Part shown: one piece after another, positions 24,207 through 35,409 of the stretch
Position numbering within the stretch: position 1 is the stretch's first letter
Layout of the letters: each line of letters opens with the position of its first letter
Assembly (NCBI GenBank): GCA_011319805.1
Contig: SJRY01000120.1
Span: 248,001-312,000 of the forward strand
Reading direction: 5' to 3'
Source of the DNA: Macrocybe gigantea
Taxonomy: Eukaryota; Basidiomycota; Agaricomycetes; Agaricales; Callistosporiaceae
Length of the DNA: 64,000 nucleotides
Position numbers and translations under genes: made by a program
The notes under the pieces: generated by a model
The model's database searches: none
Told to the model about the DNA's origin: nothing
What the model saw: only the letters and a program-made list of their open reading frames with translations

Positions 24207-24461
24207 CTTGAGGACTACAACGGGTGAGACGAGGTACGCTGGGACGGAACGCGGGATGCACTGACGGTCTTCTGTCGCTGTCGGTAATGTCGAGGAGGCA
24301 GGTAGGAGTTGGCGGCGCGGTAATTGCCGGGTGGCTGGGTGGTACTTTACAGTTGTGGCTTGGCCAAAACCTATCCATGTTTACACTCATTTGTTTCCGT
24401 CCCGTCAAGCCCGCCTCAAGCAAGTCGCTTTCGACTTTGTCCTCAAGACAACCCAAAAAAC
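24207..24461. promoter_or_regulatory. Bidirectional ribosomal-protein promoter (RPL21 / RPS9)
   Basis: The 255 bp between the two divergent start codons must contain both promoters and both 5' UTRs. It is GC-moderate, with pyrimidine-rich blocks toward the RPS9 side and G-rich sequence toward RPL21. I recognise no defined factor site. Confidence 0.7.
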
Positions 24462-25312
24462 ATGCCCAGGTACCGTGTTCTTCGTCTTCCTCGTCTGTTT
24501 CACGTTAACGATCCCTTTCTTTAGGGCCCCGAGAAACCACAACAAGACGTGAGCATTTTTTATACATCAAGATCCACTTCTGCGTGGAGGGTGTCACCCG
24601 TGCTGATAAAAAGCCGTGCCCCATTGCCATAACTATACAGTTACAAGGTCCCTCGTCGACCTTTTGAATCCGCTCGTCTCGATGCCGAGCTAAAGGTCTG
24701 CCCGTTTTCTGTCTATGCGACGCGCATTCAGCAATGGATGCTTACTTTTTTTTTTGTACTAGCTTGCTGGCGAGTACGGTCTCAGGAACAAGCGCGAAAT
24801 TTGGCGCATCGCCCTCACTCTCTCCAAAATTCGTCGTGCCGCTCGTGAGCTGCTCAAGCTCGACAACAAGGACCCCAAACGTCTGTTCGAAGGAAACGCC
24901 CTGATCCGCCGTCTCGTCCGCATCGGTGTGCTCGACGAGACCCGTATGCGACTCGATTACGTGTTGGCCCTCAAGATTGAGGACTTCTTGGAGAGGCGGT
25001 TGCAGACTCAGGTGTTCAAGATTGGTCTGGCTAAGAGCATTCACCACGCTCGCGTGCTCATCAGGCAAAGACACATCCGGTATGTAGGCTGCCTTCATTT
25101 CAGTTTTTGAGTAGCGTCACTGATCTTTAATCAGTGTCGGCAAGCAAATTGTCAACGTTCCTTCGTTCATGGTCCGTCTGGACGCTCAAAAGCACATCGA
25201 TTTCGCCTTGACCTCTCCGTATGGTGGAGGTCGCTCTGGCCGTGTCAAGAGGAAGCGTGCCGCTGCTGCTGCCAAGAAGGAAGAGGGCGGTGACGAAGAA
25301 GAGGAGGAGTAA
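24462..25312 (+). CDS. RPS9: 40S ribosomal protein S9 (uS4)
   Basis: Small-subunit protein of the uS4 family, important for decoding fidelity. Five exons: 24462-24469 (only 8 nt, encoding M-P and part of R), 24525-24548, 24641-24695, 24763-25079 and 25135-25312. The spliced protein begins [20 protein letters not shown], then [55 protein letters not shown] S4 domain sequence (here [20 protein letters not shown]) and [20 protein letters not shown]. It ends in an Ala/Lys stretch and an acidic EEEEE tail, as expected for the family. The frame is intact throughout. Confidence 0.97.
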
Positions 25313-25465
25313 ATGCCTCGTCTGTCTTTTCGTTATGCCATGTATCCTAAGAATCACTATGCATATGGCTGATGGAAAACGATTTGCCCTTGGCTCTGAA
25401 ATACACCGGTATATCAGACTGGTAGAGAAAATCCTTGTTTAATTTTCTTTGGCATATACTTTATC

Positions 25466-28178
25466 CTATGAAAATCCTGTGCTAATCGTTGGATCGAACA
25501 TTGGCAGGGGATGAGCCTGCAAGGGAGTTGAAAAGAAATGTTGCAATAGAGGACATGGACGAACCTCGGTGTTGAACACGTACTCTGCACGTTCACAGTC
25601 AGTTGGGTCATAAAATGCGCTGAGCCTGACGACTTACTGTCCAAAGGCAAGGTTTCTGTATCGTCGAAAAGCAGGTATAGGTATTTCAAAGTTTCGCTCT
25701 GAACTCCGCTGTCAGAGATACCCAGCAACGAGTCGCGCACTTTATACGAACCAGGAAGAATGTTTCCATCTTGTCCTCGAACCGGACGGGCACTTCGTCC
25801 ACGTTGATGACCGTGGCGTATCCGCCAGTCGGCACGCGGCAGTGCTTCTCAATGGCTTGAAATATTCTCCATCCATGTTCTCGGTACAGAGGGTCACCAG
25901 TCAGTCTGAACGCGATGAAGAGGGATTCCACGGTTTCTGGTCTATCTCAATATCTGAGATGAGTTGACGGAGACAGTCGACACAAGAGGGGGAACGTTGT
26001 CACCGTAGCATGTATCGCGCGTCATACGGAGGAAACTCTCCTTTCCTTCGAGCACACATCAGGACTAGCATAACCTATGACAAAAACGACGACCGCACTT
26101 TGCGCCTTTGATGTACCAATCCGACGGGGCCTGGGCTATATCTCCCAATCCGTCGCTAGGGATCCTAAAATGCACCACTTCGGGTGACAGACCCCTACAA
26201 GAAATTGAGGCGATCCACCAGCACAGCAAGCACAGACCTACGTAGCAGTATCGTGCGTGTTCATGCACGTCTTGACGAGCTCGATGCCGGTCTTCCAGTC
26301 GCGTCTACCTACGTCGGATAACTCTTCATCTAGAGGAGGCACGAATACCGGATGGACGAGCGAGCCTGCGGTCACGGCTCCCAACATGAGCGAGCCGCCG
26401 AGGAAGCAGGCGAGGTGATCCTGCTTGGGTGTCAAGCGCCACGAGCTGAAAAGGTTGTTAACGGGAGCGTTCGACGGTAGAAAAGGGCATGTGCGTACAT
26501 TTCCCCATTGTGGTCCTGTTCTGGGATTAACTCTGCCGTATAGGTCATTTTAGTATTAGTGCTCTGGCGGATGAGGTGATTGTGAATCCCGTTCATGGCG
26601 CCTTCGTACATCTAGACTAATTCTTAAGCGTCGCCCGCGATGTGGATATCAGGAAGGCATCACCTACATCACGATACACCACTTCTTTTCGGTTCTATAA
26701 AGATATAAGCCAGAGTTCTGAACCAGATAAGAAAAGAAAGTACGGTTTGTAAGTATTGCTTTCTGTGCACAAACTATCAACAAGCACAAAAGAGATGGAG
26801 ACTACAAATCCACGCACAGCAAGTATTCGTAATACGAATCGCCGCGGGATCCAAGCCGGATAGCAGATGGGGTATAATGGCCTTCCGTGTAGCTGGTTCA
26901 GGGTGTTCGGTTAGATTGAGAACAGAGGGAATAGGGAGGCATCTATACTCTACGAAAATCGATGCAAGATGGTGAGGCAGCGTGGCTGCTCTTATGACGC
27001 GCATAACCTAAGGGGAACCTCCGCTTCAAGAAGAAAGAAAGCCATATCAAACGCTCACGTTTTCGACCGCTCTCCAGTACGCGTCGTTCCCGGTCAGATA
27101 GCTCAGGTATCGAAATTCCAGCTGCAGGGTGGTCGCCTCCGAAATGCTAATGAGGCCCGGAAAATCTGGATCCGGTATACCTTCTCGGGCGTGTAGGTTA
27201 AACTGCGGGTAAGGAAGACCAGACGGCGTGTTGAACACTGGCAGAATTCTGTCTGCGAGATCTACGGCCTTCTGTAGAAGGAGCGGGTCGTCTGAGAAAT
27301 GGTGTGCCGAAAGAAGCCCGCCCAGAACACGGATAGTAGTCTGTAATAGTGAAGACGTCGATGAACACAATTAAAATCATAAAACACATCAGCGGATAGA
27401 CGTACTTCGAATGTGCTAAAGCTGCTATTACGATCCAGCGACATCTTGTTGGCAACCCAATACCTCGCACGGTCATATTCGTCCCGTAATCCCATGATCT
27501 GCATCGTATCCATCGAGTCAACCACGGTGTAGCCAATCCCACCGGCCTTCGTTAGGTTACTTCCTTTCCTCGCTATAGGATGGTACTCGTCATCGCCCAT
27601 GGCGTCGCGTTCTAAGCAGAAAAGGACATTCATCCAGTGCGTTCGACATTTTATGAATTGCGTTCTCACCATACGAAAGCCAACCGTGCTGGAATGGCGG
27701 AAGTGTCGCATAAATTTGTGAAAACTAGCTTGCACAGATCGTCATTGACGCACCATGAAGGCAGCAACAACGGCCTCTCGTTTCTGCATATCAGCCGGCA
27801 TATGAACTCTGACTGGCCGAACAACAGTAGATTGTGGCTGCAGCGGCTCCCAGTGCTCTGAAAACCCTATCCACGAGTCCAAGAGCTCCATTACAGGTTT
27901 CGGGTTCTGCAAGTCGAATTAGTCTGGGTGCCAAGTCATGGCTCGAAATAGATATTCACGCACAATGTAAATGAATATGGCTGCAGCCAAAACCACCAGG
28001 ATAGAAAACGCGGTAGAGTGCCGCAGAAAGACAGAACCATCACGGTTTGAAGCCTAAAGATTCTTAATGCGTCAGTCCGTTGAATTCACGCCATCAAAGG
28101 CGAGCATACCTCTTTTGTTGCACTTTCGTGGCCTTTGAGCTGTGCCTTCTTTTTGTTTTGAGACTTTTTCTCCGTCAT
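25466..28178 (-). CDS. MNS1: ER mannosyl-oligosaccharide 1,2-alpha-mannosidase (GH47)
   Basis: Trims one alpha-1,2-mannose from Man9GlcNAc2 in the ER during N-glycan maturation and glycoprotein quality control. A type II membrane protein: the short basic cytosolic N-terminus MTEKKSQNKKKAQLKGHES precedes the anchor STAFSILVVLAAAIFIYIV. The GH47 barrel is visible as GGIGYTVVDSMDTMQIMGL, TIRVLGGLLSAHHF, SEATTLQLEFRYLSYLTG, IRLGSRGDSYYEYL, HLACFLGGSLMLG, TRDTCYGDN, and RPETVESLFIAFRLTGDPLY with the catalytic Glu of RPETVES. KMETFFLSETLKYLYLLFDD follows and the end is KYVFNTEAHPLPMFDPTIS. There are many short introns; near the C-terminus one exon is only about 20 nt (YVFNTE). The stop is at 25466-25468. 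Convergent with RPS9, with 153 bp between stops. Confidence 0.95.
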
Positions 28179-28435
28179 AGACTTTGCTGTTGCAATAGCG
28201 CCGTATTGTCGTCCGAGAACATCGTCAAGGGAACTTGGATGGCTGTCAGGCAATCACTGGACCGAAGTGATCGTCGGCCAGCCATTGATTGCCGGAGACT
28301 GAAAACATGAATCGCCTGGTTTTGGTGAATCCATTGGAATTCATCGTTGTAGGGAGGACATGGGTAAAATGATGAATGAAAAGAAAACATTGCAACTGCT
28401 GATTCAAAAGAGCTCCAAGGAAACAACAAAGGCAA

Positions 28436-29486
28436 TTACCAACAAAAAGAAAATCTACGCAACATCCTATCGCTGTCCCATAGGGCTCTTATCTGCGAAG
28501 TAGTAAGAAATCCGACCAAATGACTATAATGATAAAACCACGAACGTTGGCTCTTGCTCCGCCTTTCCACTATCACTCTTTCCGCTCGACTCCATGCGCT
28601 ACCATAATCATCATCTACGAACATCTCCCAGTCTTGTAAGGGATCCTCTGCGTCCGCGAGCACAACAATCCTGTCGTCCACCAGTTCTGCTTCCACTAAG
28701 GCCTTCCTGGCAGCACGGGCCGTGAATTCATCCCAGGCTATACAGATCAAGAGGCGCAATGACAAACAAGAATGCAAGATGTGCTTCACGACCTCCATCA
28801 CCTCTCTACTACCATGCTCGATATCCATGTCGATCGAGAGATGGGTCAAGTTCGATAATAAATGTAGAGCCGGAAGACCATTCCTAGCTATCCACGAAGA
28901 CTTCAAATTCTGGAATTGCAGATGCGTCACATTTTCAAAAATTGCTCTTTTGTCCTGCTTTCCCATATCAACTGAGAGGCATTCCACGTTTATGGAAATT
29001 CTCCTCAGACGGAGATCGACAACACTGTCGAATTTTGGATATTGTTCCTTCCAATAGGCCAGATTTTCGAGGCCACGGCAGACTGAGAGAATGCGCTCAG
29101 AGGCATCGTAATCTATCATCCAGGGTATGCAGAGGGATTTGACATGTTTCGTGAAAAATGACGGCTCTTTTAGCTCGATCGCTTGAAGAAAACGGCGACA
29201 TTTCTCCGGATTTGAGATGGTGACGCTTTTATAGAGCAGAGGCTCTATCCTACACGAGACAGGTTAGCATCAACACCAGCCTCTTTTCTTTTCAGAAATC
29301 GAACAAGTATTGATATATAACATCAAGGAAGAAAATCAATTTAGCTCACCAACTTCCAACGTATTTCGACACGAGCACGAGACAGGTGCTCGTCTCTGGC
29401 CATAGTTTGGCTGCTAATTCGAATATGTTTCTCTCCACTTCCGGAGGAAGTGTGACCAGAGGAATTGAGGATAATTTGACCTCCAT
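28436..29486 (-). CDS. F-box-like/leucine-rich hypothetical protein of the agaric type
   Basis: Two exons. The first begins MEVKLSSIPLVTLPPEVERN and continues IFELAAKLWPETSTCLVLVS; it is joined through a phase-2 intron (donor near 29343) to WIEPLLYKSVTISNPEKC. The LPPEVERNIFELAA start followed by a VSKYVxxWIEPLLY block is the common form of F-box-like proteins that are greatly expanded in mushroom genomes. The rest (about 270 aa) has regular Leu-rich segments such as VTHLQFQNLKSS and LLSNLTHLSIDMDI, consistent with degenerate leucine-rich repeats. Predicted role, by family analogy only: substrate adaptor in an SCF ubiquitin ligase. The frame is intact. Confidence 0.75.
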
Positions 29487-30561
29487 TAGTGTATGAAATG
29501 TCGACGACAACGCTCCCAGGGGTTCAAACGTGGTTGCATGAAAAGGGAGTCTGAACGTCAACGGGAAGTACAACCGTTTGCTCGTGGCAGGCTGATGGCA
29601 TATTTGATGCTGTCTGATGGCTAAGCATGCATGTTTCCCGTTTCGGCAAACCGTTTGTTTTCCACTTGTTTTTTTTCTTTTGAAACTGTCCCACTGATTT
29701 GCTTCTTTCCTTGCGCTGGTCACATTCAGCCGCTGGACGCTCGGATGCGATGTCTGCATCGTTCGGCCTGATCCTATCTTCTGCTAGGACTGCGAAGGCA
29801 CAAACTTGGACGAGTGCAACAACCTAGGGTGACTGTCCTGAAAGCGACGGAGAGCTCAACGCTGTGTAGAAGACGCATTTCCCTCCTATGCAGTCGACTG
29901 CATAGGAGAGAAATGCGTCTTAGACGATGCGATCCCGTTCTCGCGCGGCTCTATGGACGCCCCAATCTGGTACCGGAATCAAGGCTACCTCGCGCGAAAT
30001 TCCTGCTCTTGGATTGCATAACAGATTTTTCTTAGTATTTTCGGATTCGCAATACATGTGCTGTCTGGGTGTATTGCTGTATGCCGTCTGGCAACGGATC
30101 AACAAACTCACATCTCTGGACCTTGCCACACCGATTCAGCTGTCACGGTTTTTCTTGTTTTTCGCATCTGCTTCCAAAGGGATGAGTCTGTCAGCCGCTG
30201 GGCACAACAAGAAAACAAGTAATGCATGAATAGAATCCTTCTCCATCAATCTGGCAGTCCGAATATTGTCTTTCCCTGTGTTGCCCCATCGCGACCTCAT
30301 CAGCCACATGATGGGCTACCCTCTGGGCCTAAAAAACCAGAGGCTAACGGAGTTACGTCTCCAATATGCAATCAAGTTGTATTTCCCAGTCTCGCTGGAT
30401 TTACGTGTTGGACGTACTATAACTAGAAGAATGACTCAAGTAGTGCAACCAAAGCTAGCCAGCCACAAAGGACGCTAGCATTGGCAGAAGACGTTATGCA
30501 GGGCATCACCAATGAAGATGGAAAAAAGCCAACCGTCCATCAGATTAAAATGTAATGCGGC
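29487..30561. other. Intergenic region with a palindrome, no gene recognised
   Basis: About 1.1 kb between the F-box-like gene and the first zinc-finger gene. Apart from the inverted repeat at 29870-29921 I see no feature. The small ORFs have random composition. Confidence 0.4.
29870..29921. repeat. 52-bp near-perfect palindrome
   Basis: Two 26-nt arms, 29870-29895 and 29896-29921, are reverse complements with no spacer and a single mismatch; the centre contains GTCGAC. It could extrude as a cruciform or form a long hairpin if transcribed. No flanking direct repeat or ORF links it to a transposon. Its function is unknown. Confidence 0.9.
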
Positions 30562-31476
30562 CTACCCCTGTGACGATCTTGTCCATCGCTCTCTGGACGT
30601 CTGGAACTTGGACACACCGCATTTCTCACTCTCGACATGCTGCCAAAGCGCGCTGAGCGTGCTGAAGCGGGTGCGACACGTGTTCATGGGGCAAATGTAG
30701 ATCTTGTTCTGGTGCCTGGGGCTATCAGATGTGCGTTGAGCGCACGGAGAGTGCGGAAGAGGCCATGGCAAAGGTAGCACTCGTACGCATCTGCGTAGTC
30801 ATTGTATGTGTCCTCTGTCGCCCAGTATCGGATGTCACCCCTGCCCTCACCATTGGTCAGGAGGCGAGAGGGGTCAGTAATGACGTGCTTGGTGTCGAGC
30901 TGGCGGATAGCCTGGTTGATCTTGTCACGGGTGGCCCCCGAAGCGCAGTATCCCGATTCGAGGTGGAGGATGAGCGCCGATCGGGATACAAAGGCCTGCC
31001 GCAACCCCTGAAGGGACAGTAGACGTCCTTGGGGCGGTGGATGGAGGAATTCAAGTGCTTGGTGTGCCCAGATCCGTTATCAGTATCGGCATGTCTGAGC
31101 ATTCATAAGAGCGACTTACTGCGTTCAAGTTATTCTGAGAGATGAAAACGCGCTTGCACATCGTACAATAGTAGTGGGATTGCCTGTAATGCTCATGAAG
31201 ACCGCGCTCAGTCTGAAACACTTTCTCGCAGTCCTCGCAATAATAGTGCTCGTCCCGATAATGATCCTCCAGCTCTTCATCGTCGTCAAAGTGCTCGTCG
31301 CAGTACTGGCAGTAGGAGTGAACAGGGCTCTGCACGTAGTGCTCCTTCAAGGCACTCCAGGAAGTGAAGTCGCGGTTGCAGTCATTGCAGAGGTAATGGG
31401 CGCTGGAGTTTTCTTTATGCTGTTGGAGGGCGCGCTGGGAGCCGAAATATCGTTCGCAACGGGAACAATACGCCAT
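30562..31476 (-). CDS. C2H2 zinc-finger protein, tandem copy A (two apparent frameshifts)
   Basis: Exon 1, from the ATG at 31476, has closely packed fingers with almost no linkers: CSRCERYFGSQRALQQH, CNDCNRDFTSWSALKEH, CQYCDEHFDDDEELEDH, CEDCEKVFQTERGLHEH and CTMCKRVFISQNNLNAH. A phase-0 intron (donor after NLNA, acceptor before HLNSSIH) leads to exon 2 with a degenerate finger (FVSRSALILHLESGYC), then CYLCHGLFRTLRALNAH and a final C-x4-C...H-x5-C finger, CPMNTCRTRF...LWQHVESEKC. Relative to copy C, exon 2 loses one base near 31000 and another in a G-run at 30718-30721 (plus strand). Multiple tight fingers suggest nucleic-acid or protein binding, but the target cannot be inferred. It may be a pseudogene if the frameshifts are real. 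Confidence 0.75.
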
Positions 31477-32172
31477 TGTGTCCAAGCAGTGCAGATTAGA
31501 GCTCTGTCAGCGGCGATGGTAAACGACGAGGTGTCTGGACACGTGTAGAATGGGACGAGCAGAGGAGGTCGAAACAAGAGAGTGGTCTTATATATACTGT
31601 ATTACAGGGGCGGATCCGCATACGGCAAAACTTGTACTGCCGCAAAGATATTCGTTTCGGTCGCTATCATCATTTGTCCCTTGTATCCAACAGATAACAA
31701 AGACGGACTGTATTTATGCACAGTAATTAACCGCATGTCGGATAGGCGTAGATATAAAATGATTGAGAACGAAGTGGACAGCCTTGCAAATCCATCGTAG
31801 ATATGCACGCGTCATTGAAGATCCGACCACGAACCAATGACAGCTACTCCGCCGATAATCTATCTGTTACCGGACTGGACGCTGCAGGTCCATAGGATGG
31901 CCTTGGCAAAGCCATCACACTGGCCTGGACCGTGATGGTAGACGCAGTCTCAGTGTTGGTCCGAGCCACTGGAATAGCATGCTTAGACTTAGATGAACAG
32001 ATGACTTGTTGACCGTTGAACGGGTAGCGCCTTCAGGAAAGTAGGGTTCGAAATGGGGATGAGAGCGAATCAGGAATGAGGGATGATCTGCAATATAAAC
32101 AGAGAATGTCCTTGTGATGGATAAAGAGGTGACGAGACATTAGCCTGCATGACATGTAGCTAAAGAGACTTA
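31477..32172. other. Spacer between zinc-finger copies A and B
   Basis: No gene recognised. The part adjacent to copy B, about 32120-32172, resembles the start of exon 2 of copies A and C and looks like its decayed remnant. Confidence 0.45.
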
Positions 32173-32542
32173 CCGAATTAAAGTTGGCCTAAGAACTGAA
32201 AAAGCGCATACACTTCAATCAATAGTCGTAAAAGTGGGCGAGAGACTGCCTCTCATGCTCCTCGAGGCCATACTCGCTCTTGAACACCCTATTGCAGTCC
32301 TCGCAATAATAGTGCTCGTAGCGATAGTGGTCCGAGAGGTCGTAGTCGTCCTCGAAATGCCTGTTGCAGTACTGGCAATAGTAATGGCACGGGCTCTGCA
32401 CCCAGTGCTCCTTCAGGCCCTTCCATGTAGTAAAGTCGCGATCACAGCTATGACAGATGTGATGGGCGCTAGAGTTCCGTTCATGTTGCTCGAGGGCGTG
32501 TAGCGAATTGAAGTAACGGTCGCAGCGGCTACAGTATGTCAT
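32173..32542 (-). pseudogene. C2H2 zinc-finger tandem copy B, decayed
   Basis: From the ATG at 32542 four fingers are intact: CSRCDRYFNSLHALEQH, CHSCDRDFTTWKGLKEH, CQYCNRHFEDDYDLSDH and CEDCNRVFKSEYGLEEH. The frame then stops (TGA, about 32219-32221) inside what is finger 5 in the other copies. Beyond the stop the sequence still resembles finger 5 (CMRFFSS, a stop, ANFNS, compared with CKRYFSSKNNLSY in copy C) and ends at a preserved GTAAGT donor at 32173. Only a fragmentary likeness of exon 2 follows. I therefore call it a paralogue losing its C-terminal half. A short four-finger protein of about 107 aa could still be made. Confidence 0.7.
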
Positions 32543-33002
32543 TGGTTTGATGGTTTGTCCTGTCGCAGGTCTGTGTTTGTGTGTTACGCCCAAAGAAACG
32601 CGAAATTATGAGAAAAGAGAAGAATGAAAATAACTCGAAGAATGTAGGTGGTTCGACCGAGGAGCGAACCCTTGCGAAATTTATTTAGGGGCAAAGCTCT
32701 ATTTGACAAAGTTTGCATAGCTGTCGATTGACTGGAGAGCAGGCGCAAGTCTCATATTTAGATGTGGAACATCTAGGATATAGGTCGTGCTGCCATCCGA
32801 CACTGATACCATCTGCGAATGCATGACCATTGGAGGAAGTACATAAAAATGCATTGCCTTGACACTATTCCGTCATCAATAGCATCGTATGATGAAGGGG
32901 GATGAACATAAGGTTGGTTGACAGAGATTCCCAGAATAAACCCGGAAAAAAAGAGAGAACCACCAATAACCAGCGAAGAGACTGGTATTCCGCAAATCCG
33001 GG
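32543..33002. other. Spacer between zinc-finger copies B and C
   Basis: About 460 bp with no supported gene. It must contain the promoter of copy B and the 3' end of copy C. Confidence 0.4.
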
Positions 33003-33925
33003 TCACGACGCGATGCGAGCCACGCCACTGACGATCCTGTCATTGCTCGCTGGACTTCTGGAACTTGGCGACGCCGCACTTCTCGCTCTCGACATGCTGC
33101 CAAAGAGCGCTGAGGGTGCGAACCGGCTACGGCAGTCGTTCATCGGACAGATGTAAACCTTGCGCTGGTGTCTCGGGCTGGCGAGATGCTGGTTGAGCCC
33201 GCGGAGAGTCCGGTACTCATTGTGGCAGAGGTAGCACTCGTAGCCGTAGCCGTTGAAGGATGCCCCGCTGGCGCAATAGAGCACCTGTTCTACGTGTTTG
33301 CCATTGCCAAGGAGTCGCTCGGGATCGGTGATGACGTTCGTGGCGTCAAGCTGTCGGATAGCATGGTTGACCATGGACAGCGTTGCCCCAGAGGGGCAGC
33401 AACCTGCTTCGAGATGGAGGACGAGGGCAGACCGCGAAACGAACACTTGTTTGCAGTATACGCAGGGACATGGGACATCCTTCGGATGATGGGCGGACGA
33501 GCTCATATGCTAGGGAGAACATTTGATGACAAGAGGAAAAGCGGACCGGTCAACGCACTCACATACGAAAGATTGTTCTTGGACGAGAAATACCGCTTGC
33601 ATTCGGAGCAGTAAAAATGCGCTGGAGCCTGCTTGTTGTGCTCCTCCAGCCCACGTTCCGTCTTGAATACCGTGTTGCAGCTCTCGCAAAAGTGGTGGAC
33701 CTCTCGAAAGTGGCCTTTGAGCAAGCAGAGGTCGTCAAAGTGCTGGCCGCAATACTGGCAGTAAGAGTGGATGGGGCTCTGCACCCAATGTGCCTTGAGC
33801 GCGGTCCAGGAATCAAAGTCAACGTCACACTCGTAGCAGATGTAGTGGGCCCCCGAGTTGTCCTCGTGCTGGAGCAGCGCACGGTTGGTTGGGAAATGAC
33901 GTTGGCATCGGTCACAGTATGCCAT
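33003..33925 (-). CDS. C2H2 zinc-finger protein, tandem copy C (one apparent frameshift)
   Basis: Best preserved member of the three-gene array. Exon 1, from the ATG at 33925, carries CDRCQRHFPTNRALLQH, CYECDVDFDSWTALKAH, CQYCGQHFDDLCLLKGH, CESCNTVFKTERGLEEH and CSECKRYFSSKNNLSYH. The intron sits inside finger 5, at the same position as in copy A. Exon 2 has CVYCKQVFVSRSALVLH, CYLCHNEYRTLRGLNQH and CPMNDCRSRFA, then loses one base in a GGG run at 33114-33116 (plus strand). Restoring one base gives LSALWQHVESEKCGVAKFQK and a stop at 33040; read literally the protein ends at 33003. Its function is unknown; a DNA- or RNA-binding role is possible by fold only. Confidence 0.8.
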
Positions 33926-34771
33926 TGTGTTCGTGGTGGGACTAAGAGCGGCTTGGAATGGAACAGATCAGACCTGTGAGCGTGGCTGACTGCTGTTTCA
34001 GCTCCAGGCCATGCTTGAGCTTGAAAGGTCATAATAGGGGCTGGGTGGGTATTTGGCAAGGTTTGTTCTGTGCTGATTGGCAATCTGTCAGTGAAAACAC
34101 ACCATACGTGCATTCTGAATGGCTATGCGCCAGCCTTGCATACTTACATCCCAGCATCCTCACATTGACACGTCGAGCTGTAAGTACTTTTAGCAAGACT
34201 ACGCGCCGACAGCCAAATATGGCCAAATAGGTCTTCAGGGGTGGGCTGTCGGACATCGGGAATTGGAACGTGGCTTGAGACAGCTCTTTGTGGGCGACCG
34301 GCGCCGAGATAAGGGGAGCAACCCCAAGCCACAGGCGTGCCCTGAAGCGTCTTCATGTCTGCTATTTCTCCGTGCTCGTGGCCGTGAAGATCGAAGGTTC
34401 CTCATTGCTGCGGACCGGTCGGAGACCAGCGATCAGATGATGTCGGGAAATTGGTATATGACCATTATACCAAGACGGGATATGGCGCGAGTCTTGGTGG
34501 TCCGAGTCACACAACGATTTGCCACTTGGTCAATAACTGCCACCCCACCGAAGATAAGGTCGCTCTCTCCGAGCCTGGCGCTTATCTCTGCCTCTTTTTG
34601 CTTCCATACACCATTTCATACATAACAGCTATTCTGCCTAATCGAGGAAACGCCCATACTTCGCCACGCTCCTTTGTGCTTTAATTATACGAACGTATCG
34701 CCTCGAGAAAGCACATAATACCGGCTTCTCCCACTCGCAGGAACTCTTCTTCTTTCGACCCTCACTCTGCC
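33926..34771. other. Divergent intergenic region, zinc-finger C (-) / orphan (+)
   Basis: About 850 bp without a recognised gene. A CT-rich stretch directly before 34772 is the probable 5' UTR of the downstream gene. Confidence 0.4.
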
Positions 34772-35409
34772 ATGCTCGAACGCAAGACTAGACTACCACC
34801 CCAGCAACAGCAGCGTTCCTCGCCTGCTGTGAAGGCTGCCGACACCCGGACAAAGGCCAAGAAGCAGCCACCTCAGCACGGACGTGGCAGCAGCAAGGCG
34901 AAACACAAAGCCCAGGAAGACGTCGTGCAGTGGGCCAAGGATGCCTCCGACGCTGCCCCTGACTCCGACGGCGGACGCTCCAAGATTAGTGCCCAGACGG
35001 CTGACGCGGCTCCGAACCTCGAGTGGGACGAGTACATCTCCATCGACTCGAACAACGTCGTCGCCGGGGCAGAGGACTCTACCGCCCACGCCTGTGTCAC
35101 TGCCCGCGCACCGCCCACGTCCCAGCGGCAGGTGCAGCTCTCGGAGCTCATAACCCACAAACGCCGCAATCGCAAGTCCAAGCTCGGTGAGTCGTTGCTC
35201 TGAAGTTGTTGCCATTCGCCTGGTTGACTGTTTGCCGGAATGATGCAGCGGAGGACGACTTCGAGGTGATACCTCCCCTCCGGTCCGTCATTGCCTTGGA
35301 CGACGCCGCTGTGCCCGAGGTGACGATCGACGAGCCCTGGGAGCACATATACGGCAAGCGGCCAAATGTGGAACCGACCTACGCGACCGTCGCCGCCAGC
35401 CTGCCTTGA
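34772..35409 (+). CDS. Small hypothetical protein, basic N-terminus and acidic core
   Basis: Two exons (34772-35186 and 35249-35409) with a clean GTGAGT...GCAG intron give about 190 aa. The N-terminus is Gln/Lys/Arg-rich (MLERKTRLPPQQQQRSS). The middle has NLEWDEYISIDSNNVV, then QLSELITHKRRNRKSKLAED, and the C-terminus has IPPLRSVIALDDAAVPEVTI, EPWEHIYGKRPNVEPTYATV and a final AASLP. No domain is recognised. The regular codon usage and the splice junction keeping a non-repetitive protein support a real gene, probably one conserved in related mushrooms. Confidence 0.65.

Noticed and set aside
30562..33925. Zinc-finger array as a transposon or recombinase cluster
   Set aside because: No transposase, integrase or terminal repeats; three paralogous exon structures explain the sequence.
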